64,000 bases of DNA from Hippasteria phrygiana (taxonomy: Eukaryota; Echinodermata; Asteroidea; Valvatida; Goniasteridae). Location: assembly GCA_037893225.1 (NCBI GenBank), contig JAZGUH010000541.1, positions 558,001 through 622,000 of the forward strand, written 5' to 3'. Of the stretch, positions 45,601 to 54,185 are shown one piece after another (position 1 is the first letter of the stretch; every line of letters begins with the position of its first letter). The notes under the pieces were generated by a model. The model had not been told where the DNA came from. It did no database searches and saw only the letters and a program-made list of their open reading frames with translations. Both the position numbers and the translations under genes were made by a program.

Positions 45601-46319
45601 TTGACTCGGTCCAGTACAAGAGCTTCTCCAACACATGGGGATTCGCACACATGACATCGTCGCCCCACTATCCCCAGTCCAATGGATTCATCGAACGATC
45701 CATCCAGACGGTCAAGAACACGCTCAAGAAAGCCAAGGCCAGCGGTCAAGACATAGACATGGCACTACTCTGTGTGCGTACGACACCAATAGACAGTGTC
45801 ATTCCTAGCCCAGCCGAGTTACTCTATGGTAGGAAAGTACAGGGAAACTTGCCACTGAGGATTCGCAATACGTCTGCACTCAAGGACAACATTCACAATC
45901 GCCTACAACGCAGACAAGACACACAGAAAACGTACTACGACCGACACACTCGCGATTTACCACCACTGGTACCTGGTCAAGCTGTCCAGTTACAAAACCA
46001 TGTCACAGGACTCTGGACACCAGCCACTGTCCAAAAGAAATGCCCTGAGCCGCGATCCTACCTTGTGACCACACCCAACGGTGGAATACTACGCAGAAAT
46101 CGCAAACAACTACAAGACATTGAACCAGTCAAGAAGAGAGTCACCTTCTCGCACGACACCCCACAACCAACCCCACAACCAATCCCACAGCCAACCCAGC
46201 CAGTCATCAACACAGCACAACCACATGACGGCAACACTAAACAAGGAACTGACAACGAAAAGCCATATGTGACACGCTCTGGTAGAGTTGTGAACAAACC
46301 AAACAGACTGTCCTTGTAA
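42648..46319 (+). CDS. pol: Gypsy Gag C-terminus plus Pol polyprotein
   Basis: Uninterrupted frame; the first ATG is at 42804 (1171 codons from there; residues counted from it). In order: two zinc knuckles (Cys23/Cys26/His30/Cys38 and the CCHC set Cys45, Cys48, His53, Cys58); aspartic protease with VDTGAQG (Asp161); reverse transcriptase with LDAKNGYW (Asp392), MPFGL and the catalytic pair Asp454-Asp455 in SITDDIAVYG; RNase H with Asp601, Glu637 and Asp663; integrase with an HHCC finger (His810, His813, Cys843, Cys846) and DD35E triad Asp874, Asp928, Glu964; then a C-terminal domain and a Pro/Gln-rich tail. All key residues are present. The unusual Thr before the RT aspartates is the only change I note. 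It replicates the element through an RNA intermediate. Confidence 0.95.
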   Translation, partial: RDDQELNDRIVDQLIAGTRHPELQKKLLSKPKTLTLDQATEQGRTYEASVTHMQELARVQGTDIPVHEVRKSNTCRNCGGHHSFKRRENCPAYKTTCRKCKKPNHWEQVCRSTDREPSRQSDRSRSQSRTRKGQRGQLRSRSRTPGPTHRNVHIIEQPDDYSQVEEQIENLTLHSIRVSNISVTSQSDTRNEIITYVQVKRDATLVNIRAKVDTGAQGNTIPVRMYRRMYPAKLDVDGFPKRNCVRNIHTTLTAYNGTKIPQYGSISLPCRYDKGQWIETEFYIVDSEGPAIIGLASSRDLKLITLHCEINRQHDRPVTSIEDLKAQYPEQFDKIGNLPGTYHIVLRDNALPRIHAPRKCSIHIRDELKSELDSMEQQGVIRKVTEPTDWVSSMTVSRRANGKLRICLDPKDLNAEIKRSHHKTPTVEEITHKFAGAKHFSKLDAKNGYWSVKLDEESSLLTTFHSPFGRYCYKRMPFGLVMSQDVFQNKMDQILENCPGTVSITDDIAVYGKTEQEHDQHLHNLMRVAAQNGLMFNSQKCAIKSPQITFFGMIYDQNGVHPDPGKVQDIKSLKSPQNKTELQEFLGMVTYLNPFIRKLADHTADLRTLLKKDAEFVWTASHQQAFDKVKDLICEETTLTFFDPNKDTIIQVDASSRGLGAALIQDNKPIAFASKSLSETEQRYANIERELLAVVFGCERFHTYVYGKHFSVESDHKPLEMIHLKALRAAPPRLQRMLLRLQPYDLTITYRPGKEMLLADGLSRLPSSRDSHINLDLQIHFVQFSEERLSQIRLETAKSKTLSELKDIIVTGWPEKMKDLPKPLRAYWSFRDELSVENGLLLKGERVFIPDSMQEYILSKLHEAHQGMEKTKLRAKDCVYWLDINTQIEDLVKQCPTCQRYQRTQTKETLMPHEIPTRPWQVLGTDLFHFEGDNYLIVADYYSKFPFIRKMPLHCTSDAVVIVTKKLFAEHGIPEKVISDNGPHFDSVQYKSFSNTWGFAHMTSSPHYPQSNGFIERSIQTVKNTLKKAKASGQDIDMALLCVRTTPIDSVIPSPAELLYGRKVQGNLPLRIRNTSALKDNIHNRLQRRQDTQKTYYDRHTRDLPPLVPGQAVQLQNHVTGLWTPATVQKKCPEPRSYLVTTPNGGILRRNRKQLQDIEPVKKRVTFSHDTPQPTPQPIPQPTQPVINTAQPHDGNTKQGTDNEKPYVTRSGRVVNKPNRLSL

Positions 46320-46644
46320 AGACTTTTGATACACCACTTCTCGTGATTTTAAGTAAATGATACCCATTGATTTAAGTTCTGAACAGTACTCCAGTGGAAA
46401 CATCAAAACAAAACAAAAATGATTATTGTCAAACAAAAAGTGAAGTTTTGATATGTTATTGCTACTGCAAACAAAGCCAACCTAAACCAATTGCCTTTAA
46501 GATATTGCTAATTAAGACTTGAAATCAAAAATTGCTAATAACATGTGTTAGGATTTTTTGTTTCACATTTCATTACAATGTGCTTCTTCCCACTCATATT
46601 TAAATTGTTGTGGTAAACAAACAAACTTTTGGATGATATTTTTT

Positions 46645-46655
46645 AAGAAGGGGGA
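46645..46655 (+). promoter_or_regulatory. Polypurine tract
   Basis: AAGAAGGGGGA abuts the 3' LTR, the expected position for plus-strand priming. Confidence 0.85.
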
Positions 46656-46847
46656 TGTAACATATCCAGCTTATATCATGTACATGTACTTGTATAATAC
46701 CACCAACTGGTGGCGCCCTTCATGTCACTGACGCGTCTGGAAAGACGTCTACATCTCTGGAGTTATCCGAATAAAGCACGTTGAAGAAGTTGAATCCAAA
46801 GCACTCCGTCCGTAGATTATTCATAAAGATAAACCAGCATCTTTACA
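46656..46847 (+). repeat. 3' LTR of the gypsy element (192 bp)
   Basis: TGTAACATATCC...CTTTACA, followed by the second CTCAT (46848-46852). It lacks a 6-bp segment present in the 5' LTR and carries an AATAAA at 46770. Confidence 0.95.
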
Positions 46848-46852
46848 CTCAT

Positions 46853-48280
46853 TAGCATAATTTGTGGGTCAGTTTGTGGAGCAAGTTGGATCGACCCCAT
46901 TCATGTAGGAGGGGTGTTGGCTTGCGTAAGCAAATTCGACAATGATTTGCCAACAGACAATTTTATGGAATCGTATTTAAAGAATGAGTTTTGAGGTTAT
47001 TGAAATTTTAGAAATTACTTTTTAGTGTCAAAGTGAAGAATCAACCCTGAAATAAGATGTCACTTAGCAATGGGAACATATCCTCAGGTACAATGGAACA
47101 ACCCGCAAGATTTGTTGCGAATGACTCACGTCACCTTCGTAGTCTATTGTGCAATAGCGCGAATGGGTTTTACGTGTGCAGACATGCACTAGTTTGTACC
47201 GATCATAATGTTTGTGGTGGCTGAAAATATGAAAACATACGTTCTGTATTAAAAGTTATGGTAAAAAAAAAAACCTCACCGGGGAGCAGCACAATCGAAC
47301 GGTGTTGTCCGATACTGTCAGAGAAGTTCACGGTAAATTCCAGAGAGCTAATTATCCATACGCCCTACCATGGCCGGCCCGGCGGAGTGATGGTCAGCGC
47401 CAGTTGCACAAAGGATATCCGGCCACATTGTTACCAGAACCATCCAAGTAAAATTGTACGTAAAAATACATGATTTTGCGTATATGTGATGATCGTAGAA
47501 AACACAAAATTCCCCCAGAAAAAATGTATACACGTTCATCATCTGTATTGTGACAAGTATGTGCCCTACGCGTTGTCCATGTACGTACAGGCCAATCGGA
47601 GTAGCACGGTTGGTTCGATCAACCGTTCTTAAACTTTAATCCCCAGATAAAAAGCCCCTATTAAAGAAGGTCAAATCGATTATCTTTAACCACAAAGCCT
47701 ACATGTGTGGGCATGTACAGTTCGGAATGGTAATACGCTGTTACCCCGAATATCCCCGCAAGTTGAAAAGAATGCACTATTACAAAAACGTAGCTGCATT
47801 TTGGTTTCGTCTATACAATAGGGGGCATTAAGTTTCCGAGCCAGGGTTATCTTCGAGGAGCGTGCCGTTGCGCACTTGTTTACTAACAAGATTGCTGATG
47901 AGGTTCCGTGATGTTGACACACAATACAGCTATACGCTCGACATAAGCGTTTCAACGTTAATTGTACACGTACAAATAAACACAACAGAGATCCTATTAA
48001 AGGTGGCCTTGGTGACTGTCCAACAGGCATGGCTTCACGCTTGGTCTATACACGGACGCGGACGGAGTCTATGCTAAGCGTCATATAAACCCATTCCATT
48101 TTGCAATAAAACTCAAATAGAGTAGTGCATCGGGGCTGTTTGGGTGATTCCCGGCCCCCTTTTTGTGCACGTTGTATAGGGATTGTGGAGGAGGCGTGTG
48201 GAGGGGAAGTGGAAGGTCACAGTAAACAATAGATAAGAGGGTTATACAGGATGTACTGTGTAGGGATTATGTAAGAGGTT
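46853..48280 (+). repeat. Left TIR arm, inner part
   Basis: Inverse of 49687 to about 51113, with only scattered differences. With the outer part it totals about 1532 bp against 1536 bp for the right arm. The match ends at GTAAGAGGTT (48271-48280). Confidence 0.9.
47686..48030 (-). other. 114-codon frame in the left TIR arm
   Basis: The frame (MPVGQSPRPPLIGSLLCLFV...) is repeated without change in the right arm at 49941-50285. I do not recognise it. Both copies read toward the element's ends. Identity of the frames follows from identity of the arms, so it is weak evidence for coding; a TTGCAATAAAACTC poly(A)-like word lies near its upstream side. Confidence 0.25.
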
Positions 48281-48829
48281 TCTGAATATGGTGACGTGGA
48301 TCATTCTGAATCCTATTTTAAAAGGCGTAGATTTGAAGATTCGGAAATAGGAAACTGAGAAACTGAATCTACGCAAGATGAAGACGAAGATTTCGAGGAA
48401 AATGATTTGGAATCCGAAACTGAGGTAGAAGATGACGAATTATCAGATAAAGATGAGTCTAGTTCTGAATTGGAAGACAATGTCACCTATCTAGACTGGT
48501 TGGAAGAGGCCAAAGAAGCCACTGAAGAGATGTGGAGTGAAAAATACGAAAAGTACGTCAACTGTGGTGTGGGTGAAGATCAAGCCAGGGAAAAAGCCAA
48601 TCGAAAGACTATTTGGGTGGTTAAACGAATCTTCTTCAACAAATACAAGGATTTTCTGTCAAGTTACCTACATCTAAATGATAGTGATACTCATCAAGAT
48701 ATTGTGGAAGATCTCGAAGAAAAAGTAGATAAGGGTCTAGAAGTAAACAAAGCCCTGAACAGAGTAATGCCTAAACACCAGGCCAAATTTGATGGACTGT
48801 TCCAACAAGATGAAGAGGAACTTGAATAG
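48275..48829 (+). pseudogene. Acidic protein frame in the element's centre, unknown family
   Basis: From 48407 to the TAG at 48827-48829 a clear frame reads ESETEVEDDELSDKDESSS, then DWLEEAKEATEEMWSEKYEK, GEDQAREKANRKTIWVVKR, FNKYKDFLSSYLHLND and a second acidic end (FQQDEEELE). It has no ATG: the frame opens upstream of 48407, crosses a TGA at 48356-48358 and can be followed in the same frame back to 48275 with protein-like content (DHSESYFKRRRFED). So it is either a second exon or a decayed gene. The acidic ends and a predicted helical, Trp/Tyr-containing core suggest a structural or chaperone-like role, but I cannot assign a function. It is the only coding candidate unique to the element. 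Confidence 0.55.
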
Positions 48830-49686
48830 CGAGGAAGACAGTTGATTAATGATTAATGACCAATAGTTTCAGAAAGACTGTTGTATTTTTATAATATTAC
48901 TTCTTTATGCTGAACGCTAATCACATTAGCGTATATTTTACAAATTTACTTTTAATTTGTACATTTGCTTAACATTTTTACTTTTAGTTTTCTCTTTTTC
49001 GTAATCTACTGATTATTTCAATTTTATGTTTTATGTTTTAATTTTTACGTGAACTTTTAGCACGCTCACCTTTAAAACCCGTTACATGGCTCACTTTATA
49101 CTTTCCGGTCCGATAAAACAAGTAAATTTAGGAGCAACAGTGTCATATAATTTCCTACTTGTCATAATGTTCGTCTATGTTAAAGAAGAAAAACATAGAA
49201 ATGACGATTAAGGAAATCTTCAATAAATGGGGCAGAGTTTGTACCGATAAATAAATGAGTGAATACACATGAACAAATATTGAATTTATTTGAGTTTTAT
49301 TGTAAAATGGAATAGGTTTACCTGACGGTTAGACTCCGTGTATTCCTTTCCCCATGGTGTGCCGCTCTGTCTGAAGTATGAACGACAGACCCAAGCATTC
49401 ATTACAATCAGTCCCCAACACATATGAAGTGCCACGCAGAGTCTCCGAGCTCTTAAAAGAATGTATGTCCTGACTAAACGGTAGCAAACATTTCCATTAT
49501 AATTCCTTGACCCAAACCTATCGATGAACTATGTAATCATTTACACTATACAGACCAGCTATACTATGTAGACCTTATAAAATACAGTAGGGTGATTACA
49601 AGCATCTATAGTCCTCATGCCCATCAATACCACCTAATTACGTGCCTATTGTACTGACCTCCCACCATATTATAATAGTTGCGACC
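48830..49686. other. Unique centre of the long-TIR element, right half
   Basis: AT-rich, no frame of note. A segment at about 49280-49345 (TTTGAGTTTTATTGTAAAATGGAAT...) is a third, diverged copy of a piece of the arm found at 49853-49910, so the inner border of the arm has been partly duplicated. Confidence 0.6.
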
Positions 49687-51222
49687 AACCTCTTACATAA
49701 TCCCTACACAGTACATCCTGTATAACCCTCTTATCTATTGTTTACTGTGACCTTCCACTTCCCCTCCACACGCCTCCTCCACAATCCCTATACAACGTGC
49801 ACAAAAAAGGGGGCCGGGAATCACCCAAACAGCCCCGATGCACTACTACTCTATTTGAGTTTTATTGCAAAATGGAATGGGTTTATATGACGCTTAGCAT
49901 AGACTCCGTCCGCGTCCGTGTATAGACCAAGCGTGAAGCCATGCCTGTTGGACAGTCACCAAGGCCACCTTTAATAGGATCTCTGTTGTGTTTATTTGTA
50001 CGTGTACAATTAACGTTGAAACGCTTATGTCGAGCGTATAGCTGTATTGTGTGTCAACATCACGGAACCTCATCAGCAATCTTGTTAGTAAACAAGTGCG
50101 CAACGGCACGCTCCTCGAAGATAACCCTGGCTCGGAAACTTAATGCCCCCTATTGTATAGACGAAACCAAAATGCAGCTACGTTTTTGTAATAGTGCATT
50201 CTTTTCAACTTGCGGGGATATTCGGGGTAACAGCGTATTACCATTCCGAACTGTACATGCCCACACATGTAGGCTTTGTGGTTAAAGATAATCGATGTGA
50301 CCTTCTTTAATAGGGACTTTTTATCTGGGGATTAAAGTTTAAGACCGGTTGATCGAACCAACCGTGCTACTCCGATTGGCCTGTACGTACATGGACAACG
50401 CGTAGGGCACATACTTGTCACAATACAGATGATGAACGTGTATACATTTTTCTGGGGGAATTTTGTGTTTTCTACGATCATCACATATACGCAAAATCAT
50501 GTATTTTTACGTACAATTTTACTTGGATGATTTTGGTAACAATGTGGCCGGATATCCTTTGTGCAACTGGCGCTGACCATCACTCCGCCGGGCCGGCCAT
50601 GGTAGGGCGTATGGATTATTAGCTCTCTGGAATTTACCGTGAACTTCTCTGACAGTATCGGACAACACCGTTCGATTGTGCTGCTCCCCGGTGAGGTTTT
50701 TTTTTACCATAACTTTTAATACAGAACGTATGTTTTCATATTTTCAGCCACCACAAACATTATGATCGGTACAAACTAGTGCATGTCTGCACACGTAAAA
50801 CCCATTCGCGCTATTGCACAATAGACGTACTACGAAGGTGACGTGAGTCATTCGCAACGATCTTGCGGGTTGTTCCATTGTACCTGAGGATATGTTCCCA
50901 TTGCTAAGTGACATCTTATTTCAGGGTTGATTCTTCACTTTGACACTAAAAAGTAATTTCTAAAATTTCAATAACCTCAAAACTCATTCTTTAAATACGA
51001 TTCCATAAAATTGTCTGTTGGCAAATCATTGTCGAATTTGCTTACGCAAGCCAACACCCCTCCTACATGAATGGGGTCGATCCAACTTGCTCCACAAACT
51101 GACCCACAAATTATGCTAATGAGGTGTCACGTGATCGTAATCCAGCGTTCTGATTGGTCGAGAGGCCGGGAAAAACGGGGAAAAGGGGCGTGGTTTTACC
51201 TATTCAGACCCTACGCACTACT
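49687..51222 (-). repeat. Right TIR arm (1536 bp, uninterrupted)
   Basis: Inverse of the left arm. It retains the single CTCAT at the site where the left arm holds the gypsy element. Confidence 0.92.
49941..50285 (+). other. 114-codon frame in the right TIR arm
   Basis: Same frame as 47686-48030 on the opposite arm; see there for the reasons to doubt coding. Confidence 0.25.
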
Positions 51223-51304
51223 CATCACGGGTATACATTGTGTGTACATTGTACGGCGAAAATTCTTCGTCCAAAATCTCAGCAAAATATAGTGTTTTTC
51301 GGCC

Positions 51305-51649
51305 ATGCCGACAAGGTGTGTGGCTGCTGGGTGCAGCAAAACAACGACGGGTGGAGTAAGCCTTCATTTATTTCCAACTGAAGCGAAATATCGGAGAATT
51401 TGGACGGCGAAAGTGAAGGTGACAAGAGCAAAGAGGTCCGGCCCCAGCAGCTTTTTAACGTTATGTAGCGACCACTTTGAGCCGTCTTGTTTCGATACTG
51501 GTATTTTCAAATCGTTTGGGATGACCATTAAAAGTATGCTCAAGTCCACTGCCATCCCAACAAAGTTCCCAGATGTGAGTAAGATAAAGGCGAAAGCAGT
51601 TAAACGACCCATTCCCCGAGGAGCCTTCGCTAAAAGGGAGAAAATCTGG
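51305..51649 (+). CDS. THAP-domain protein, first exon (element copy 2)
   Basis: Same length (115 codons) and same donor (CTGG then GTAAGT) as the exon at 35124. Cys5, Cys10, Cys54, His57, Trp33 and AIPTKF are all kept. About 15 amino-acid differences from copy 1 (for example KTTTGG for KTTKDG, AKRSG for AKWSG) without any stop or frameshift. The left part of the element is now separated from this exon by 9.7 kb of inserted DNA, so any promoter in the left end is cut off. Confidence 0.8.
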
Positions 51650-51957
51650 GTAAGTTCGATGTTAGTTGTTGCAACTTACGAAATTGCACGTGTAGACCTT
51701 GTGTGTGTATACGGGCCGGGTCCAGACCATCGAGTCGATCCATGAATTTCGGTGCCTCGGTCTACGTCACGAACAGCGCCCTCAATTCGAGTCTCAACAA
51801 ATTTCAAAAAGGGGGGGTCAATTTTTGAGCGGCAAATAATCACACTAAAACTTCGCTTGAACCAGTTTGGCTTTTAATTCACATTTAATACATATAAATG
51901 AATTTATTTATGAAATAAAATGTGATCCGGTCAATTTGAGTAGCATGGTTCCTTTAA

Positions 51958-52234
51958 GCTTAATTTTCTAGTTATTATGTTTCCTTTACAGTCCAGTCAG
52001 AAAACAATAATGTCATAAAAAAGGAGGCTGTACACGTTACAGGTTCTTTACGGTATGCCCGGTAGTAACACGTTCTCGCCAAATCGCTTTGGATTTTTAC
52101 GTCAATTTGCACGCTCTACATCGATCGGTTTCCCTTTGCGAAAGAAGGCGATGGAGGGACCAGGAACCAGTCTAGAAATGAAAATACTTTATAAACCTGC
52201 CATTAAAAATGGATTGGGTAAAGTAAACGTGTAC
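51958..52234. other. Intron sequence right of the nested elements
   Basis: Short remainder of the transporter's second intron up to its donor at 52234. Confidence 0.7.
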
Positions 52235-52378
52235 CTGCGAGCAAGGACAAAGTGGCCAACAGCGTGAAGACACTCGTCGTGCGAGAAGCAATAATCAAAG
52301 ATGCCCCCAGCATGAAACCACTCGCCGTGATGATAGCGCGTGCACCAAAAACAGCTTCGAGAGGTCCAGCAAGAGGGC
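52235..52378 (-). CDS. MCT-family transporter, exon 2
   Basis: The 144-nt exon (phase 1 on both sides, acceptor TTACAACGCAG, donor GCAG then GTACAC) encodes GPLAGPLEAVFGARAIITAS and the hydrophobic LIIASRTTSVFTLLATLSLLAG, i.e. helices 2-4 with the GPLxxxLxxxFGxR motif of SLC16 proteins. Its length and phase match a conserved exon of this family as far as I recall. The next exon lies 11,454 bp away because of nested transposons. Confidence 0.85.
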
Positions 52379-52636
52379 CTGCGTTGTAAAGCATTAATCA
52401 TAGGCTTGTAAGCATGTATAAGTAACCTTACACCGTGCACTGTAAGTTATGGCCAATAAAAGTTATATTGCCCGTTTTGCACAGAACCTTCATGAAAAAG
52501 TTAAAATTCGTGTTAAAATTGCGAGGTTGTGTCCGCATTTTTACAATTCTGAACAAGAATGGATGGTTGCTTCCTGAGATGTTTTATACCTTTCTATCCC
52601 TCTTTGATTGGGGTATCCAGTCAAATCTCTCCACGC

Positions 52637-52935
52637 CAGGGGCGGATCCAGGATTGTTTGGATTGTTTTTTCGTACATTTGCCCAAAAAGTTGACCCCTA
52701 AAACATAATTTTACAAGCGGGGGGGGGGGGGGGGGGGTGACATTTAACCTCTTTGTTTTGTTCTTACCCTTACACGCAAAATAAGACCTTTACATGGTTT
52801 TGCTTTTCTTTTCTGGTTTGCTATGGTATTTTAGGCGTAGGCTCTTACAAGAGAAAAAAAAAGAAAAAAATGGCAACGAGCCGGGGGGGGGGGCGGTTCT
52901 ACCCCCCCCCCCCCCCCCCCCCCGATCCGCCCCTG
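52637..52935. mobile_element. 299-bp hAT-like MITE in intron 1
   Basis: CAGGGGCGGATCCAGGA on the left and GATCCGCCCCTG on the right are the inverted ends of a widespread hAT-type MITE. The interior is dominated by a G19 run (52719-52737), a G11 run (52883-52893) and a C22 run (52902-52923). No 8-bp duplication survives. Confidence 0.75.
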
Positions 52936-52982
52936 CGTGCTTTTATTCTATAGAAGCAAGTTAAATGCAAGTTAATTCCTAC

Positions 52983-53178
52983 CTACTAAGCTTGTGACGG
53001 CACTGGTGATTGCTACCACCCATCCGATTACCCAGGTTTGGGTCATGAATTGCTCTTTGAGTGTGGGCAACATCACCCCAAGACTCTTGAGGAAACCCGT
53101 CCACAACAACCAGTTGACGTGTAGGCAAAGGACTGCGACCCAGCGCCGGTAAGCATCCACGGACTGACACGTTACCAT
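52983..53178 (-). CDS. MCT-family (SLC16) transporter, first coding exon
   Basis: I place the start at the ATG 53178 (MVTCQSVDAYRRWVAVLCLH), which puts helix 1 near the N-terminus as usual; the same frame runs up to 53253 but that part is the end of a repeat. The exon encodes NWLLWTGFLKSLGVMLPTL and QTWVIGWVVAITSAV, matching the FxxGxxxSFGVxLPxLxxxF...TsWI block of monocarboxylate transporters, 12-helix plasma-membrane proton-coupled carriers. The usual (D/E)G(G/S)(W/F)GW signature before helix 1 is changed to VDAYRRW. It ends at a GTAGGA donor (phase 1). All four exons total about 1.3 kb, some 432 codons, a normal family length. Substrate cannot be told. Confidence 0.82.
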
Positions 53179-53245
53179 GCTGACTTGGAGGCAGTGCAAT
53201 GGAAACTGACAACCGAGAAATATAAGGCATGGAGTTGTAGTAGGT

Positions 53246-54185
53246 GGGCACATTTTAACCCAACCTCCGGGTGCCCTCCGGTTTCCGCCGGTTTTTTTCT
53301 TCTGATCTATAAAAGGTCACTGCACACCTTAGCGCTACTATAGAATGGTGTCTCACTATAAACATCTAACAAAAGAAAACCCACGCATTCCTTTGTTTGT
53401 AACAAAGGACTGCGTGGGTTTTCTTTTGTTAGATGTTCATAGTGTCTGCCTGGCCATGGAAGTCAAGAAGCCAAACAAAGAGACCACTGAACTGTATCTT
53501 AATCCCACTAATCCGGGCAGGTCTGGAGTATAGTTTAATTCCTCCTAATCGTTCAGTTTGGGCTTTTTGAGGAACTTGTTGCTTATAAGTAGAAAATCAG
53601 AGTTTTTAAAAGTTGTATGAGCTTTATTACCAAAATTTAGACCCCAAGTCTGGGCCAACCCGGGCCAAAAACACGTCTCTTAAAATTGGTGTATTTGTTG
53701 CCCACTTTGTTCTGGTCATTGGTAACGTTAATACCTGTGCATGTACAGTGAACATGGCGCGCGTACAGGATTGTTCATTCACCCGTCACCAAAAGTTCAT
53801 GGCTTTATTCTTCATTACTGCAGGCCCAAAATGCGAATACCGATTGACATTTTCACTTAAATTGTTATCAATACACCAAATAGAGAAGTTGTGTCATGCA
53901 GAAACATCACTTGCGAAGACTGAATACCAAACAAATCCGATCTCTTAACAATAGGGGTAATCAACAAGCCAGACATCCATTGTCCACAGAGTTGGCCACT
54001 CTGGTGTAATCCTCTAGAACTGTTTACCGATTTCTAATGAGCCTGTGGGCAAGGCAAGGGTGACCTCTTGCATATGCCAATATTCATGACTATAGCCCAG
54101 CCTATTGGAAATGTCCACAGACTGGAAAACCGGCCAAAACCGCCAGAAACCGGGGGTCACCCGGCGGTTGGATTAAAATGTGCCC
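53246..54185. mobile_element. 940-bp inverted-repeat element upstream of the transporter
   Basis: GGGCACATTTTAACCCAACC at 53246 is inverted as GGTTGGATTAAAATGTGCCC ending at 54185 (one mismatch), and imperfect pairing (CCGGGTG, CCGGTTTC, CGCCGGTTTT) continues for about 60 bp. A plus frame at 53613-53948 has no domain. GTAG occurs on both sides but I cannot define the duplication. It starts 68 bp upstream of the assumed start codon, so the gene's promoter must lie beyond or within it. Confidence 0.7.
53354..53444. repeat. 91-bp hairpin with about 40-bp arms
   Basis: CACTATAAACATCTAACAAA and the following AAGAAAACCCACGCA are inverted almost perfectly on the other side (one mismatch), with the loop at CTTTGTTTGTAACAAAG. 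Such a stem would be a good RNA hairpin if transcribed. Confidence 0.85.

Larger units (their letters stand above)
41646..46847 (+). mobile_element. Ty3/gypsy LTR retrotransposon, nearly complete
   Basis: A 5.2 kb element with 198/192-bp LTRs, a 5-bp target duplication CTCAT (41641-41645 and 46848-46852), a primer binding site, gag, a long intact pol and a polypurine tract. The undamaged inverted arm at about 51112-51120 shows a single CTCAT and so preserves the empty target. LTR similarity (about 99% apart from one indel) suggests a fairly recent insertion. The short LTRs, compact layout and protein features resemble the Mag/SURL group known from echinoderms and other invertebrates; the group name is tentative. 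Confidence 0.95.
41542..51222. mobile_element. Long-TIR DNA element, Polinton/Maverick-like ends
   Basis: The element begins AGTAGTGCGTAGGGTCTG and ends with the exact inverse. CATCAC is present directly outside both ends (41536-41541 and 51223-51228) and once at the matching place of the uninterrupted relative (about 35063), so it is a 6-bp duplication. The inverted arms are about 1.53 kb each (41542-41645 plus 46853-48280; 49687-51222) and nearly identical. Removing the gypsy insertion leaves about 4.5 kb with a 1.4 kb unique centre. Polintons are known for 6-bp duplications, AG-starting ends and TIRs of up to about 1 kb or more, but autonomous ones are 15-20 kb with polymerase, integrase and capsid genes, none of which is here. 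Assignment as a non-autonomous derivative is inference. Confidence 0.7.
41324..51953 (+). mobile_element. THAP-B element, copy 2, interrupted by nested insertions
   Basis: The left end AGGAAACATG follows TTAA (41320-41323) and the right end CATGGTTCCT precedes TTAA (51954-51957). Only about 950 bp (41324-41541 and 51223-51953, less the duplicated 6 bases) belong to the element itself; they align end to end with copy 1 at 34826-35788. The 9.7 kb between is a long-TIR element that itself contains a gypsy element. It lies in intron 2 of the transporter gene, on the opposite strand. Confidence 0.85.

Noticed and set aside
41542..51222. Complete Polinton/Maverick or integrated virus
   Set aside because: No DNA polymerase, DDE integrase of its own, ATPase, protease or capsid gene; the only integrase inside belongs to the gypsy insertion.
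53179..53253. Upstream extension of the transporter's first exon to the ATG at 53253
   Set aside because: The added residues reach the end of the inverted-repeat element and have no counterpart in the family; the ATG at 53178 gives a normal N-terminus.
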